Shown one piece after another: positions 33,012 through 43,190 of a stretch of DNA of 64,000 bases. The stretch's first letter is position 1, and every line of letters starts with the position of its first letter. The position numbers were made by a program, and so were the translations under genes. Below the pieces are notes generated by a model, which had not been told where the DNA came from, did no database searches, and saw only the letters and a program-made list of their open reading frames with translations. Source of the DNA: Prorocentrum cordatum (Eukaryota > Sar > Dinophyceae > Prorocentrales > Prorocentraceae). The stretch lies in the NCBI GenBank assembly GCA_963575745.1, contig CAUYUJ010020671.1, positions 37,501-101,500 on the forward strand, read 5' to 3'.

Positions 33012-33359
33012 CTCCGGAACTGGCGCCGGCGGTGAACCGTCAACCTGGTCACCGCCGGGAACCTCGTAGAGCTCCTTGAATCCGTGAGAAAGCTCAGCAT
33101 CAAAGCGGGAGCTTCTGGGAGCTTTTCTACAAAAACTTGAAGTTGAGATTTTTTCGGAGTCAACATGAAGTCGGTTCCTTCAAGTGAACTGGTACTGAAA
33201 ATGACTCTAGATGGCCGAGCTGATCAGGGAACGAAGTTTATATCTCAATGCTCGGAGTAAAAATCTGCTTTTTCAAAATGAATTGTCAAATATCTTTCAA
33301 AAAATTGCAAAACCACCCAAAAGTTGTCACATTGTCCGCCTCGGCCGGCTGGACCAAAG
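33012..33359 (+). repeat. Hairpin A, leader and unit W
   Basis: Hairpin A at 33017-33055, leader with GAGCTTCTGGGAGC and TTCGGAGTCAACATGAAGTC, then unit W ending in CACATTGTCCGCCTCGGCCG. Same order as at 22304 and 28020. Confidence 0.65.
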
Positions 33360-35045
33360 TTCTCACTCCCAGCGAAGCTATTCATATGAAGTCTCGCGCT
33401 CTCAGCGAGAGCGCGAGACCATTCTGCGTCGACAAAAATGCACCAGAACTCTCTAGGTCACCCATAGATCGATATAAATTAGAAAAAAATCATCCGACAC
33501 AAAAAATACAAAATTGTACAAATCGATATTTTTCATTAATTTTGAAAATTCTAATCAATTTGGGCACTCTCGAGGCTCATTCGATGTCACGCATGTCGCT
33601 GCTTCGATTGGAATGCACCTGGCATGCATAGCATGCACTCAGCTCGAATTATCATCGAAACACCGTTCGCAACACGCATACATAGAGACGGTATTTCGAT
33701 CATAACTCCTGACTCAGCCATTTCTAGGAACTCTCGAGCTTCCAGTGTGACGCGCCAGATCATTCTGCATCGACTGGTGTGCGTGAGAGGTCTGTAGCTT
33801 GCTGACAGCTCGAGTTAAGTAAAGCCAACCACCGTCACCTGCCAAACTGTACTGCGGGCAAAGTCGGTTCCTGCAAGTCTTTTGACAGTAATATTGCCCC
33901 TAGAGCCCTAAAAATTTTACCAGCAGGTGCGCCATAGCTTACTGTATGTGAGAAAAATCCGTTTTCTGAAAACGAATTGTCAAATCTTGCACAAAGTTTC
34001 AAAAACCGACCCCAGGTTAACACATTGTCTCTTTTGGTCGGGTCGGCCAACTAGCTCCACCCTGCGCCCGAATTCCTCTTAGCTCATCTCGTCGAAGAGC
34101 TCTACGAGGTACTGGGCGCCGGCGGTAAACCGTTAACCAGGTTACCGCCGGGAGACCTCGTAGAGCTCCACGAAGTCATAAACAACTTCAGAATGCTCAG
34201 AGCTCTAAGCTGAGAGCACTGGAAAAGCTTAAAAAGATGATTCAGAAAAACGCATTTTTGGTGTCGTCGACATGTCTATACAGACGCAGTTTTTCAGTTC
34301 TAACTCCAGCGAAGCCATCCATATGAAGTCTCGCGCTCTCAGTGAGATACGCGAGATCATTCTGCATCGACTCACCTGCACCAGAACTCTCTCGGTCACC
34401 CATAGAGAGATAAATTCGAAAAAAACCACCCGACACAAAAAATACAAAATTGCACAAATCGATATTTTTTCATTAAATTTGATAATTCGAATCAATTTGG
34501 GCACTCTCGTGGCTCCCACTCAATGTCTCGCATGTCGCTGCTTCGATTGGAATGCACCTGGCATGCATAGCATGCACTCAGCTCGAATTATCATCGAAAC
34601 ACCGTTCGCAACACGCATACATAGAGACGGTATTTCGATCATAACTCCTGACTCAGCCATTTCGAGGAACTCTCGAGCTTCCAGTGTGACGCGTCAGATC
34701 ATTCTGCATCGACTGGTGTGCGTGAGAGGTCTGTAGATTGCTGACAGCTCGAGTTAAGTAAAGCCAACCACCGTCACCTGCCAAACTGTACTGCGGGCAA
34801 AGTCGGTTCCCGCAAGTCTTTTGATAGTAATATTGCTTCTAGAGCCCTGAAAATTTTACCAGCAGATGCGCCATAGCTTATTGTAGGTAGGAAAAATCCA
34901 ACTTATGAAAACGAATTGTCAAATCTTGCACAATGTTCCAAAAACCGACCCCAGGTTACCACATTGTCTCTTTTGGTCGGGTCGGCCAACTAGCTCCACC
35001 CTGCGCCCGAATTCCTCTTAGCTCATCTCGTCGAAGAGCTCTACA
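33360..35045 (+). repeat. ~720-bp AT-rich segment duplicated in direct orientation (937-bp spacing)
   Basis: CAGCGAAGC(T/C)AT(T/C)CATATGAAG starts at 33370 and again at 34307, and the two copies stay alignable through ATCGATATTTTTCATTAA, GGCATGCATAGCATGCACTC, a diverged S-type monomer, unit W and cassette B. The first copy contains a perfect 13-bp hairpin, GTCTCGCGCTCTC/GAGAGCGCGAGAC, at 33391-33419 that is imperfect in the second. Hairpin A at 34127 lies between them. No gene. Confidence 0.8.
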
Positions 35046-35395
35046 AAGTATTACTCTTAAGCTTCCAGCAATAACTTGCTAAGGGAAGCTCTACGAGTTA
35101 CGAGCTCCACCCCGCGCCGGAATTCCTCTAGCTCATCGATGCCGAGGAGCTCTAGGAGGTACTCTTAAGCTTCCAGCAATAACTTGCTAAGGGAAGCTCT
35201 ACGAGTTACTAGCTCTCCAGCGCGCCGGAATTACTCTTTGCTTCCAGCTAGAACAAGCTAAGGGAAGCTCTACGAGTTACTTACTGGCGAAGCTCTGCCG
35301 AAGCTCTGCCGAAGCGCTTCGCGCACCCTGGAGCCACGCGTATTGGGAAACGCTAGGAAGCCACGCTCCCGGACCCGCTGCAAGTAACTCGTAGA
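35046..35395 (+). repeat. Cluster of cassettes C and B with a MITE fragment
   Basis: Three copies of cassette C (TTACTCTTAAGCTTCCAGCA, ATAACTTGCTAAGGGAAGCT, CTACGAGTTA) alternate with cassette B; 35295-35385 is a MITE interior fragment (GCGCACCCTGGAGCCACGCG). Confidence 0.7.
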
Positions 35396-36412
35396 GCTTC
35401 TCTTAGCTAGTTATAGCTGGAAGCTAAGAGTAATTCCGGCGCGCTGGAGAGCTAGTTGGCAAGAAAAATCTCCACGGAACTTTTGCTGACTTTTGCTCGG
35501 TTGAAAATTTCGTTCTCGAAATTTGACAATTCGTTAGAGCTCTAGTATTTTTTCCCGTGATATTCGATCTTATTCCCGCTCTCCATCTTGATATCAGCTC
35601 GATCGGGTAACTTTGAAGGCCAAAAAGCACTCTGGCGGGATCGGCCGTTTCGAGGCATCTTGATATGCGCTGACGGTTTTCTGAACATAACTCGAGCTCT
35701 ACGGTAGCTACAGAGCTGATACGCACAGCTAACGCATGCAGAATGATCAGGCGCGTTCGCCTGTTGAACCCAGAGGTCTGAACACGGTCTGTCAGCCGAG
35801 CTAAGTCCGCAAACCTATTCGTATTATTCGAGTCAACTCGATACGCGTTGTCGGTATTTTCTACTTATCTCGAGCTGTAGGGCAGCTACAGTGCTGGTAA
35901 GCACTGCTATCGCACTCAGAATGATCAGACGCGTCCGTCTCGTCTGTCGCATTCAGGGGTCTAAACTCGGTTTGCTATCTGAGCTAGGTCCGCAAACCTA
36001 TTCGTATTATTCGAGTAAACTTGATACGCGTTGTCGGTATTTTCTACTTAACTCGAGCTGTAGGGCAGCTACAGTGCTGGTAAGCACACCTAGCGCACTC
36101 AGAATCATCAGGCGCGTTCGCCTGTTGAATCCATAGCTCTGAACTCGGTTTGTTGCGCGATCCAGAATCACGAAACTGTTCGTATTCTTCTAGTCATCTT
36201 AAGAGCTACTGTCGGCGTTCTGCACTTAATTCGGGCTGTAGGGAGGCTGCGGGGCGGGTAATCACAGGAATTGATTCGGAGACATCAGACGCGTCCGTCT
36301 GTCGCATTCAGAGGTCTGAACTCGGTATTTTTTTCCGACAGTATATGTTGTCAGGAAGCTCTACGAGTCCACCGGCGGTAACAAAGGTTGACGGTTTACC
36401 GCCGGCGCCCAG
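35396..36412 (-). repeat. Reversed higher-order satellite unit
   Basis: A near reverse-complement copy of the 31.0-32.1 kb unit: cassette C reversed, spacer P reversed (35450-35660), S2 monomers reversed (AGGCGCGTTCGCCTGTTGAA at 35750, a second near 36110), leader, and hairpin A reversed (36362-36412). Together with 25.8-33.0 kb it makes a multi-kilobase inverted repeat. Confidence 0.8.
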
Positions 36413-36785
36413 TTCCGGCAAGCCGCTGCGACGAGCGTGGACCGCCGTGGAGGAGCTCCTGGCAGGCACAAGCATCGTCCGGCTTCTTCTCTGAAACCCT
36501 TAGCTCTCCAAGGAGCTATCCGGGAACTTGTAAGCGTTCAAAACCGAATAGCGAGGCAGCGCAGAGCGCTCCAAAGCGCCACACGGCGTCCTCTGCCAGG
36601 CCGCCTGGAACGATGCGCGGGGTGCTGGAAACCTCGCAGGAGACGCCTGCGAGGGCGTCTTTTACGGCGCGCAGGGCTCTGTGAAACCTACCACGACACT
36701 TCTCCCTAGGGGCCTGCGTGCACTGGCGAAGCTCTGCCGAAGCTCTGCCGAAGCGCTTCGCGCACCCGTGAGCCACGCTTATCCC
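36413..36785 (+). mobile_element. Two partial MITE-like elements, abutting
   Basis: 36413-36525 is a right half ending in GCTATCCGGG (36516-36525). It is followed at once by a left end ACTTGTAAGCGTTCAAAACC and GAATAGC, running to about 36780. Both share interiors with the 28.3-kb copy. Confidence 0.6.
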
Positions 36786-37425
36786 ACCAGCCCTCTGGGC
36801 GTAGGTGGTCTAGAGCAGATCCTCTTCCACCCCTCCCTCTTCCCCCTTGGGGAGGGGTTTACCCCTCCCCCTACCCCCTCCCCTGGACCTGGACGGGGGG
36901 GGCCGCGGGTAGTTAGAGCGTCCAAGATGGCCCAAGACGGCTCCAAGAGCGCCTCAGAGAACCCAAGATGAGCTCCAAGATGGCTCAAGATAGCGCAAGA
37001 TCGCTCACGATGGCTCCTAAGATGGTTCCAAGAAGCCCAAAGACGGCCCCAAGATAACTCCAAGTGGCCAAACAGCTCCCCAAGGAGGCCCCGAAGAGGC
37101 CAAAATCGTCCCAAAACCTAAGGAAAATCAATGATTTTTGCTTTCTCGCCTTTTCGCTTCCGATGGCCATCCGAGGCCTGGAGATGGCTCCAAGATGGCC
37201 CAAGAGGGCCCCAAGAGAGCCCCAAAAGAGCCCCAAGACGGCCCCAAGAGCGCCCAAGAGCACTCCAAGAGCGTTCCAAGAGGGGTCCAAGAGGCGAGTT
37301 TAGGGGCTTCCGAGGGGGGGCGCTAATTAAACCCCCCCTCTTGTTTGATCGACTCCCTCCAAGATGGCCCCAAAAGCGCCCCGAAGGCTCCCCATAGCGC
37401 TCCAAGAGCGCCCCAAGACGCGCCA
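36786..37425. repeat. Degenerate CCAAGATGGC/CCAAGAG purine-rich repeat
   Basis: A pyrimidine-rich stretch (36820-36890) leads into many short CCAAGATGGCCC, CCAAGAGAGCCCC and CCAAGACGGCC units of variable length. Frames on both strands are open because of the composition. No conserved protein is recognised. Confidence 0.6.
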
Positions 37426-37761
37426 GATGCCCCAAGGCGCCCAAAAAACCCTCCAAGAGGCCCTCAAAAGACCCCCAAGAAGCTCCTTCCCCTCCTCCTC
37501 CTCCTCCTCCGATTCTTCCTCCTTCTCCGTCCTCCTCCTCCTCCTCCTCCTCCTCCTCTTCCCCCTCCTCCTCCTCCTCCTCCTCGACGACAGGATGCCC
37601 CAAGGCGCCCAAAAAACCCTCCAAGAGGCCCTCAAAAGACCCCCAAGAAGCTCCTTCCCCTCCTCCTCCTCCTCCTCCGATTCTTCCTCCTTCTCCGTCC
37701 TCCTCCTCCTCCTCCTCCTCCTCCTCTTCCCCCTCCTCCTCCTCCTCCTCCTCCTCCGACG
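37426..37761. repeat. 168-bp tandem duplication with CCT runs
   Basis: GATGCCCCAAGGCGCCCAAA begins at 37426 and at 37594, and the following sequence, including GATTCTTCCTCCTTCTCCGT and CCT runs, is repeated almost exactly. The near identity points to a recent duplication. Confidence 0.8.
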
Positions 37762-38344
37762 ACGGCGACGACGACGACTCCTCTTCCATCCTCCCCCTCT
37801 CGGGGTCTGCCGCCGCCGCCGTCGTTGCCGTCGCCGTCGTCGTCGTCGTCGCCGCCGTCGTCGTCGTCGTCGCCGTCGCCGCGACACGGAGCGGCGGGGA
37901 GGGCCGCAGGCCATGCGCTGGGGGCTCGTGACGGCCACGACGCCGGTGGGCGTGGAGGCCAACCGCGCCCCCGTGCGCGCGCGCCTCGTCGCCGTCGCCG
38001 CCGCCGCCGTCGCCGCCGCCGTCGCCGTCGCCGTCGCCGCCGCCGCCGTCGCCGTCGCCGTTGCCGTCGCCCCTGCCGTCGCCGCCGTCGCCGTCGCCGG
38101 TCGCCCGGGGGGGGGGGGGGGGGGCCCCCCCCGCCGCCGTCGCATCGTCGTCGCCGCCTCCCGCCGTCGCCGTCGCCGTCGCCGCCCGCCTGGTCGCCCC
38201 GTCGCGCCGCCGCCCGCCGTCGCCGTCGCCGCCGCCGTTTGCGTCGCCCTGCTGCCGCCGCGTCGCCGTCGCCGTCGAGTCGCACGCCGCCGACGCCGTC
38301 GCCGTCGCCGCCGCCGCCGACGTCGCCGTCGCCGCCGCCGCCGC

Positions 38345-38376
<32 letters not shown>

Positions 38377-38382
38377 TCGCCG

Positions 38383-38438
<56 letters not shown>

Positions 38439-38443
38439 GCCGC

Positions 38444-38475
<32 letters not shown>

Positions 38476-38510
38476 CCGTCGTCGCCGTCGGGTTCACGTC
38501 GTCCGGGAGG
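37762..38510. repeat. CCG/TCG trinucleotide array
   Basis: About 700 bp of CCGTCG, CCGCCG and GTCGTC triplets with a G-run at 38108-38124. The 37118-38977 minus frame and overlapping plus frames are poly-Ala/Thr, poly-Arg or poly-Pro/Ser translations and are not called. A TCCGGGAGGCCGGGCCGGAT break ends the array. Confidence 0.85.
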
Positions 38511-38569
38511 CCGGGCCGGATCGGCAACGCGCCCGAGGAGGACAGACGGGATCGTCGTCGTCGGAGTCG

Positions 38570-38885
38570 GAGTCGGAGCAGGAGGAGGAGGAGGAGGAGG
38601 AGGAGGAGGAGGAGGAGGGCCCAAGTCGTGAACAAGGAGGAGGAGCAGGAGGAGGATGAGGAGGAGGAGGAGGATGAGGAGGCCGAGAGGATACGCGATG
38701 CATGGTAGAGCACTGCCTGGCATGGCGTAGAAGAGCACGGCAGAGCGTAGCATGTCATAGCATGGCGCTGCATTGCGTAGTGAAGTATTGCATCACAAAG
38801 CATTGCAGCGCAAAGCATGGCATCGCACAGCGGTGCAGAACACAACACCGCACAGCATGTCATGGCATGGCACTGGATTCCTTGG
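38570..38885. repeat. GGA array followed by a GCATGGCATAGCA-type minisatellite
   Basis: 38578-38690 is GGA triplets. 38695-38880 is a degenerate ~10-11-bp repeat of AGCATGGCAT, AGCATTGCAG, AGCATGTCAT variants. Cys/Met/His-rich frames are the repeat. No gene. Confidence 0.7.
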
Positions 38886-39345
38886 AGGGTAAGTGCATCG
38901 TCTTCGAGAGGTCTGGGCCAGTTTTGAGTCGCGGCTCCATATCCAGCCCCCTGGGCTCCCCGATAAGCTCCCCGCAAGGCGGGGCTGATGGAGCGCCCCC
39001 GCTGGCTCTGCTTTCAACATCGCCATTTCTAACTTAGAGACTCTAAGAAGGGGATCCTGCTTCATACCTCCTCAAAAGGACGCCGCCCAAAAGTGGGGTG
39101 GCGACGAGAGCGCTGGCCCGCCGCCGCCGCCGTCGCCGCCGCCGCCGCTTTCGTCGTCATCGTCGTCGTCGTCGTGGCGCACCCCCCGACCCCTCGAGCT
39201 CCGAGGTTCGCATCTTTCTGGCCTTCGGGGGCCCCCCTCGTCGCCGCGGCTGGCCGCGGCGCGAAAAGCTGGTGCTCTTAGACCCTGGGAGGGGTCTTGG
39301 GACCCGGGATTCGTCTTGGACGAATTTCAAGTCGGGGGGTGCGCC

Positions 39346-39386
<41 letters not shown>

Positions 39387-39390
39387 GCCC
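38886..39390. other. Low-complexity GC-rich segment without a supported gene
   Basis: 38886-39070 is ordinary-looking sequence with GATAAGCTCCCCGCAAGGCG and no recognisable domain. 39110-39180 and 39350-39385 are CCG, TCG and ACG triplets. 39180-39340 (CCTCGAGCTCCGAGGTTCGC, CTGGGAGGGGTCTTGGGACC) is unique here. I see no gene I can name. Confidence 0.4.
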
Positions 39391-39394
39391 CCGG

Positions 39395-39740
39395 CAACGC
39401 GGGGGCCCCAAGAGGGCCCAAGAGAGGCCCAAGAGAGCTCCAAGAGGGCCCAAGAGAGCCCCAAGAGGGCTCCAAGAGGGCCCAAGAGAGCCCCAAGAGG
39501 GCCCAAGAGGCTTCCCAGCAGGGCACCAAGATGCCCCTGGCAATTCCGGGGTGCACCCCGGAATTGCCAGGGGCCCCAACAGGGCCCCTGCCGGGCCCCA
39601 AGAGAACCCCCAGAGCGCCCAAGAGAGCCCCAAGAGGGCCCAAGAGAGCCCCAACAGGGCCCAAGAGGCTTCCCAGCAGGGCACCAAGATGCCCCTGGCA
39701 ATTCCGGGGTGCACCCCGGAATTGCCAGGGGCCCCAACCC
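39395..39740. repeat. Palindrome module array 1 (two modules, two 42-bp perfect palindromes)
   Basis: Each ~155-bp module has GGGCCCAAGAGAGCCCCAAG repeats, GGCTTCCCAGCAGGGCACCA, then a perfect 42-bp palindrome centred on GGGGTGCACCCC with CAATTCC/GGAATTG arms (39533-39574 and 39691-39732). The same module occurs four times at 58.37-59.03 kb. The palindromes should form very stable hairpins. Confidence 0.85.
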
Positions 39741-39990
39741 AGAGGGGGTTATATTTCCAATTTTTTGGGAAAAAACGTGTTTCCACGATTTTCCGGTATT
39801 CGTTTCCGTTTTCCCTTTTTCCGTTTCCGATTTTCCCTTTTTCCGTTTCCGATTTTCCGATTTAAGAGCACGTATTTGTCGCTCGGATTCCGAGCTGCGT
39901 CAGAAAATCCTTTTCCTCTCCCTCACTCGCTCTTTTTTTCTGCCCCCAGGCCTTCCCCCCCTGCAAAAAAAAGAAACACAAGGAGGAGTG
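39741..39990. repeat. TTTCCG repeat flank and polypyrimidine stretch
   Basis: TTTCCAATTTTTTGGGAAAA and repeated TTTTCCGTTTCCGA units. The reverse complement resembles the flank at 58255-58372 on the other side of the second module array. 39905-39950 is pyrimidine-rich and ends CTTTTTTTCTGCCCCCAG, a possible 3' splice site with no clear exon after it. Confidence 0.5.
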
Positions 39991-40556
39991 CAGGGCGAGG
40001 AGGGGGAGGAGAAGGAGGAGGAGGAGGAGGAGGAGGAGGAGGAGGAGAAGGAGGAGGAGGAGGAGGAGGAGCGGAGCAGGAGGAGGAGGAGGAGGAAGAG
40101 GAGGACGAAGAGGAGGAGGAGGGGGAGGAAGAGGAGGAAGGCGTGGGCGCCGCGCTGCTCGCGCGCACGCAGCGCGGCTCGAGGCCTTCCCCTGGCCGCT
40201 GCGCGGCGCACGCGCGCTCGCATATGGCCCTGCGAGCTGCAGCCCTGCGCCAGGGCTCGCAGGTCGAGGAGGACGAGGACGAGGGGCCCGAAAACGGAGC
40301 AGGAACAGGAGGAGGAGGAGGAGGAGGAGGAGGAGGAAGAGGAGGAGGAGGAGGAGGAGGAGGAGGAGGAGGAGGAGAAGATGAGAAGATGAGAAATGGA
40401 GAAGAGGACAAGAGGAGAAGAGGACGAGGAGGACGTGCTTGAGGCCATCCTCCTCCTCATCAACGCCACGTCGCGGCCCAGATCGATGAGGAGGGGGAGG
40501 TGGAGGAGGAGGAGGAGGAGGACGAGGAGGAGAAGGATTTGACGGGCCTCCTATAG
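39991..40556. repeat. GGA triplet arrays around a short unique segment
   Basis: GGA/GAG triplets at 39991-40140, 40300-40380 and 40485-40540. 40141-40270 is unique (GCGCTGCTCGCGCGCACGCA, GCATATGGCCCTGCGAGCTG). Glu/Arg-rich frames are repeat translations. Confidence 0.7.
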
Positions 40557-40841
40557 GATCAGCGGGCGCTCAAGCGGCACCAGGCCCTGCGCGCCGCCGA
40601 GGCGCGGGGCTGGGCGTCGCAGGACCTCCTGATCTTCCTCTCGTTTAGTCTCCCCCACCTTCCTCTCCTCTTCCTCCTCCTCCTCCTCCTCCTCCTCCTC
40701 CTGCTCCTCCTCCTCCTCCCCCCTCCTCCTCCTCCTCCTCCTCCTCCTCCTCCTCCTCCTCCTCCTCCTGCTCCTCCTCCCCCTCCCCAGGACAGCCGCG
40801 GCGTGGCGAGCTGGTCCGCGACGCAGACGGTGCAGGACTGT

Positions 40842-40855
<14 letters not shown>
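40557..40855 (+). CDS. Possible pair of coding exons flanking a CCT-rich intron (tentative)
   Basis: 40557-40643 translates as DQRALKRHQALRAAEARGWA then SQDLLIFLS. It is followed by GTTTAG and a 150-bp pyrimidine tract ending CCCTCCCCAG at 40796, and then by DSRGVASWSATQTVQDCRKR (40797-40856), which runs into GGA triplets. The arrangement of unique codons, donor-like GT, long polypyrimidine tract and CAG looks like an exon-intron-exon. There is no homolog I recognise and no start or stop, so it could equally be chance. Confidence 0.2.
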
Positions 40856-40872
<17 letters not shown>

Positions 40873-40990
40873 GAAGGAGGAGAAGGGGGAGGAGGAGGAG
40901 GAGAAAGGGGGAGGAGGAGGAGGAGGAGGAGGAGAAGGAGGAGAAGGGGGAGGAGGAGGAGGACGAGGAGGAGAGGAGGAGGAGAAGGAG
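40845..40990. repeat. GGA triplet array
   Basis: Dense GGA/GAA triplets, reverse in composition to the CCT tract at 40655-40790, forming a potential long imperfect inverted repeat around the tentative exon at 40797. Confidence 0.8.
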
Positions 40991-41217
40991 GCACCGCCGC
41001 CCCAAATTGGCGCACCCATCGCACGGTTCGCGGGCCAAGGGAGCTCCATTCAAGGTCCTGGGCCCGCATGGTTCCGCCGCATCGTTTTGGCGCACCCCTC
41101 GCACAATTCGCGGCAAAATAGGGAGCTCCACGGAAGGCCCAGTGGGAAGATCCGCATGGCACCGCCACTTCAGTTTGGCACACCCCTCACACGGTTCGCG
41201 GAGGAGGAGGAGGGGGA
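40991..41217 (+). repeat. ~85-bp satellite, first short block
   Basis: Units with TGGCGCACCCCTCGCACAAT, GGAGCTCCACGGAAGGCCCA and TCCGCATGGCACCGCCACTT. Two to three units. The main blocks are at 41.83-42.54 and 53.09-54.01 kb. Confidence 0.8.
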
Positions 41218-41432
41218 TATGGTTTTCGGATGGCCACCCGATGGTCATCGGATGGTCATCCGATGGTCATCGACTGGTCATCCGATGGTCATCGGATGGT
41301 CATCGGATGGTAATCGGATGGTCATCCGATGGTCATCCCGATGACCATCGGATTGCCACCCGATGCTCATCGGGATGGTCATCCGATGGTCATCGGATGG
41401 TCATCCGATGGTCATCGGATGTTTATATGGTG
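41218..41432. repeat. 11-bp minisatellite GGTCATCCGAT, locus 1
   Basis: About 18 units of GGTCATC(C/G)GAT with C/G and A/T variants. Because 11 is not divisible by three, all frames stay open and read SSDGHPMVIRW-type 11-residue repeats. Other loci are at 46.60-46.74, 48.88-49.19 and 54.39-54.66 kb. Confidence 0.9.
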
Positions 41433-41829
41433 GCCCTCAGTACAGGAGAGCGCCCTCGCCGCTGGCGCTGCAGCGGCGGCGGCGCTGCTTGACGACACCG
41501 CGCCGCTCAGCGAGCTGCAGGACACTTCATCAGCAACATCATCGGCATCATCAGCAACATCAGCAATAACAACATCATCACCATAGCCGTCACCAGCATC
41601 GCCATCGTCACCGCCGTCGGCTTCCACAGCGTGGCCGTCGTCAGCATCATCAGGGACATCATCGTCATCATCATCATCATCATCATCAGCATCATCAGCA
41701 GCAGCATCATCAGCATCAGCATCATCATCATCAATATCAGCATCGTCATCATTCTCATCATCGTTAACAGCATCATCGCCATCACCGTCATCATCACCAA
41801 CGTCAACATCATCATTTCTGTTGCCGTCG
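41433..41829. repeat. Short unique segment and CAT/CAG trinucleotide array
   Basis: 41440-41515 is unique GC-rich sequence. From 41526 to about 41815 the sequence is CATCATCAGCAACATCATC-type triplets. The same kind of array lies at 52.66-53.07 kb in the same position relative to the 85-bp satellite. Confidence 0.85.
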
Positions 41830-42600
41830 CGCCATCAGCTTCGGCACACCGCGGGCCCCACCGAAAGCCCCAACGGAAGAGTCCGCATGGCACAGTCGCT
41901 TCAGTTTGCCACACCACTCACACGGTTCGTGGCCCCATAGGGCTCCGCCGACGGCCCCAGTGGGAGGGTCCGCATGGCGCCGCCGCATCATGTTGGCGCA
42001 TCCCTCGCAGGGTTCGTGGCCTCAGGGAGCCCCACCGAAGGCCCAAATGAGGGCCCGCATGGCACCGCCACGCGGTTCGCGGGTCCAGAGCTCCACCGCA
42101 AGCCCCAGTGAGGGTCCGCATGGTGCCACCGCCGAATGCCCCAATGACCAGGTCAGCATGCGCCCGACGCCCATTTTGGTACACGCCTCACACGTGTCGC
42201 GGCCCAAGTGGCTGCGCTCGCACGGCGCCGCCACACCAATTTCGGCACGCTCCTCACACGGTCCGCTGCGCCATAGGAGCTCCACCCCAAACCCCAACGG
42301 AAGGGTCAGTATGACACCGCCGCTTCAGCTCGCCACGCCACTCACACGGCGGCTCCACCGATGGCCCCAATGGGAATATCCGTATGACACTGCCGCCCAT
42401 GGCGCGCCGCAACCCTGTGGCCACATGGTGAGCCCCACCGACGGCTCAACGGAACAGTCAGCATGGCCCCGTCGAGAGCCCCACCGAAAGCCCAAACGAC
42501 AAAGTTCGCATGCGCCCTCCCGACTCATGTCGGCACGCCTTTCACGCGCTTCGTGGCAGAAGGCCGTGTCTCATGCGCCACTCGGAGTTTGCGCGGCCTG
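41830..42600 (+). repeat. ~85-bp satellite block 1 with terminal segment
   Basis: About eight units of GGTCCGCATGGCACCGCCGC, TTCA(G)TTTGGCACACC, CTCACACGGTTCGCGGCCCC, GGGAGCCCCACCGAAGGCCC. The CGCATGG phrase falls at 41884, 41971 and 42055 (84-87 bp). The block ends in GGCAGAAGGCCGTG... and CACTCGGAGTTTGCG, shared with the end of block 2 at about 54020-54070. Confidence 0.85.
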
Positions 42601-42654
42601 CATAGTGTTGGGTCCGTCGCCAGGGCGCTGTGTTTCGAGGGGGGGCGGACAGGG

Positions 42655-43190
<536 letters not shown>

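Larger units (their letters stand above)
1364..36412. repeat. Hairpin A dispersed cassette family (about 25-30 copies)
   Basis: Consensus on the plus strand: ACTGGGCGCCGGCGGTAAAC, then CGTCAACC, 2-4 variable bases, then (G)TTACCGCCGGGGAACTCGTA and GAGCTCC. The CCGGCGGTAA and TTACCGCCGG arms form a ~10-bp stem. Plus-orientation copies begin near 1684 (cut by LINE A), 6170 (cut by LINE B), 8742, 9510, 16153, 17098 (decayed), 17569, 19325, 20233, 21117, 22304, 22703 (cut by LINE C), 24559, 25188, 25792, 26782, 28020, 28723, 29885, 31047, 32138, 33017 and 34127. Minus copies lie near 15690, 21000, 21580, 21690 and 36375; partial ones at 13090 and 13187. None is seen after 36.4 kb. Nature unknown: a foldback or MITE-like element or a LINE landing site are options. 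Confidence 0.85.

Noticed and set aside
26600-33035. Repeated small ORFs starting LFGLQSYPIELRSRWRAGIR
   Set aside because: They recur wherever spacer P occurs and keep similarity no better in codons than in non-coding positions; no stop or start conservation, so treated as chance frames in a repeat.
37118-38977. A 619-codon minus-strand frame and overlapping 370-430-codon plus frames
   Set aside because: The residues are Ala/Thr, Arg, Pro/Ser or Asp/Gly runs dictated by CCG/TCG and CCT triplets; several overlapping frames on both strands are equally open.
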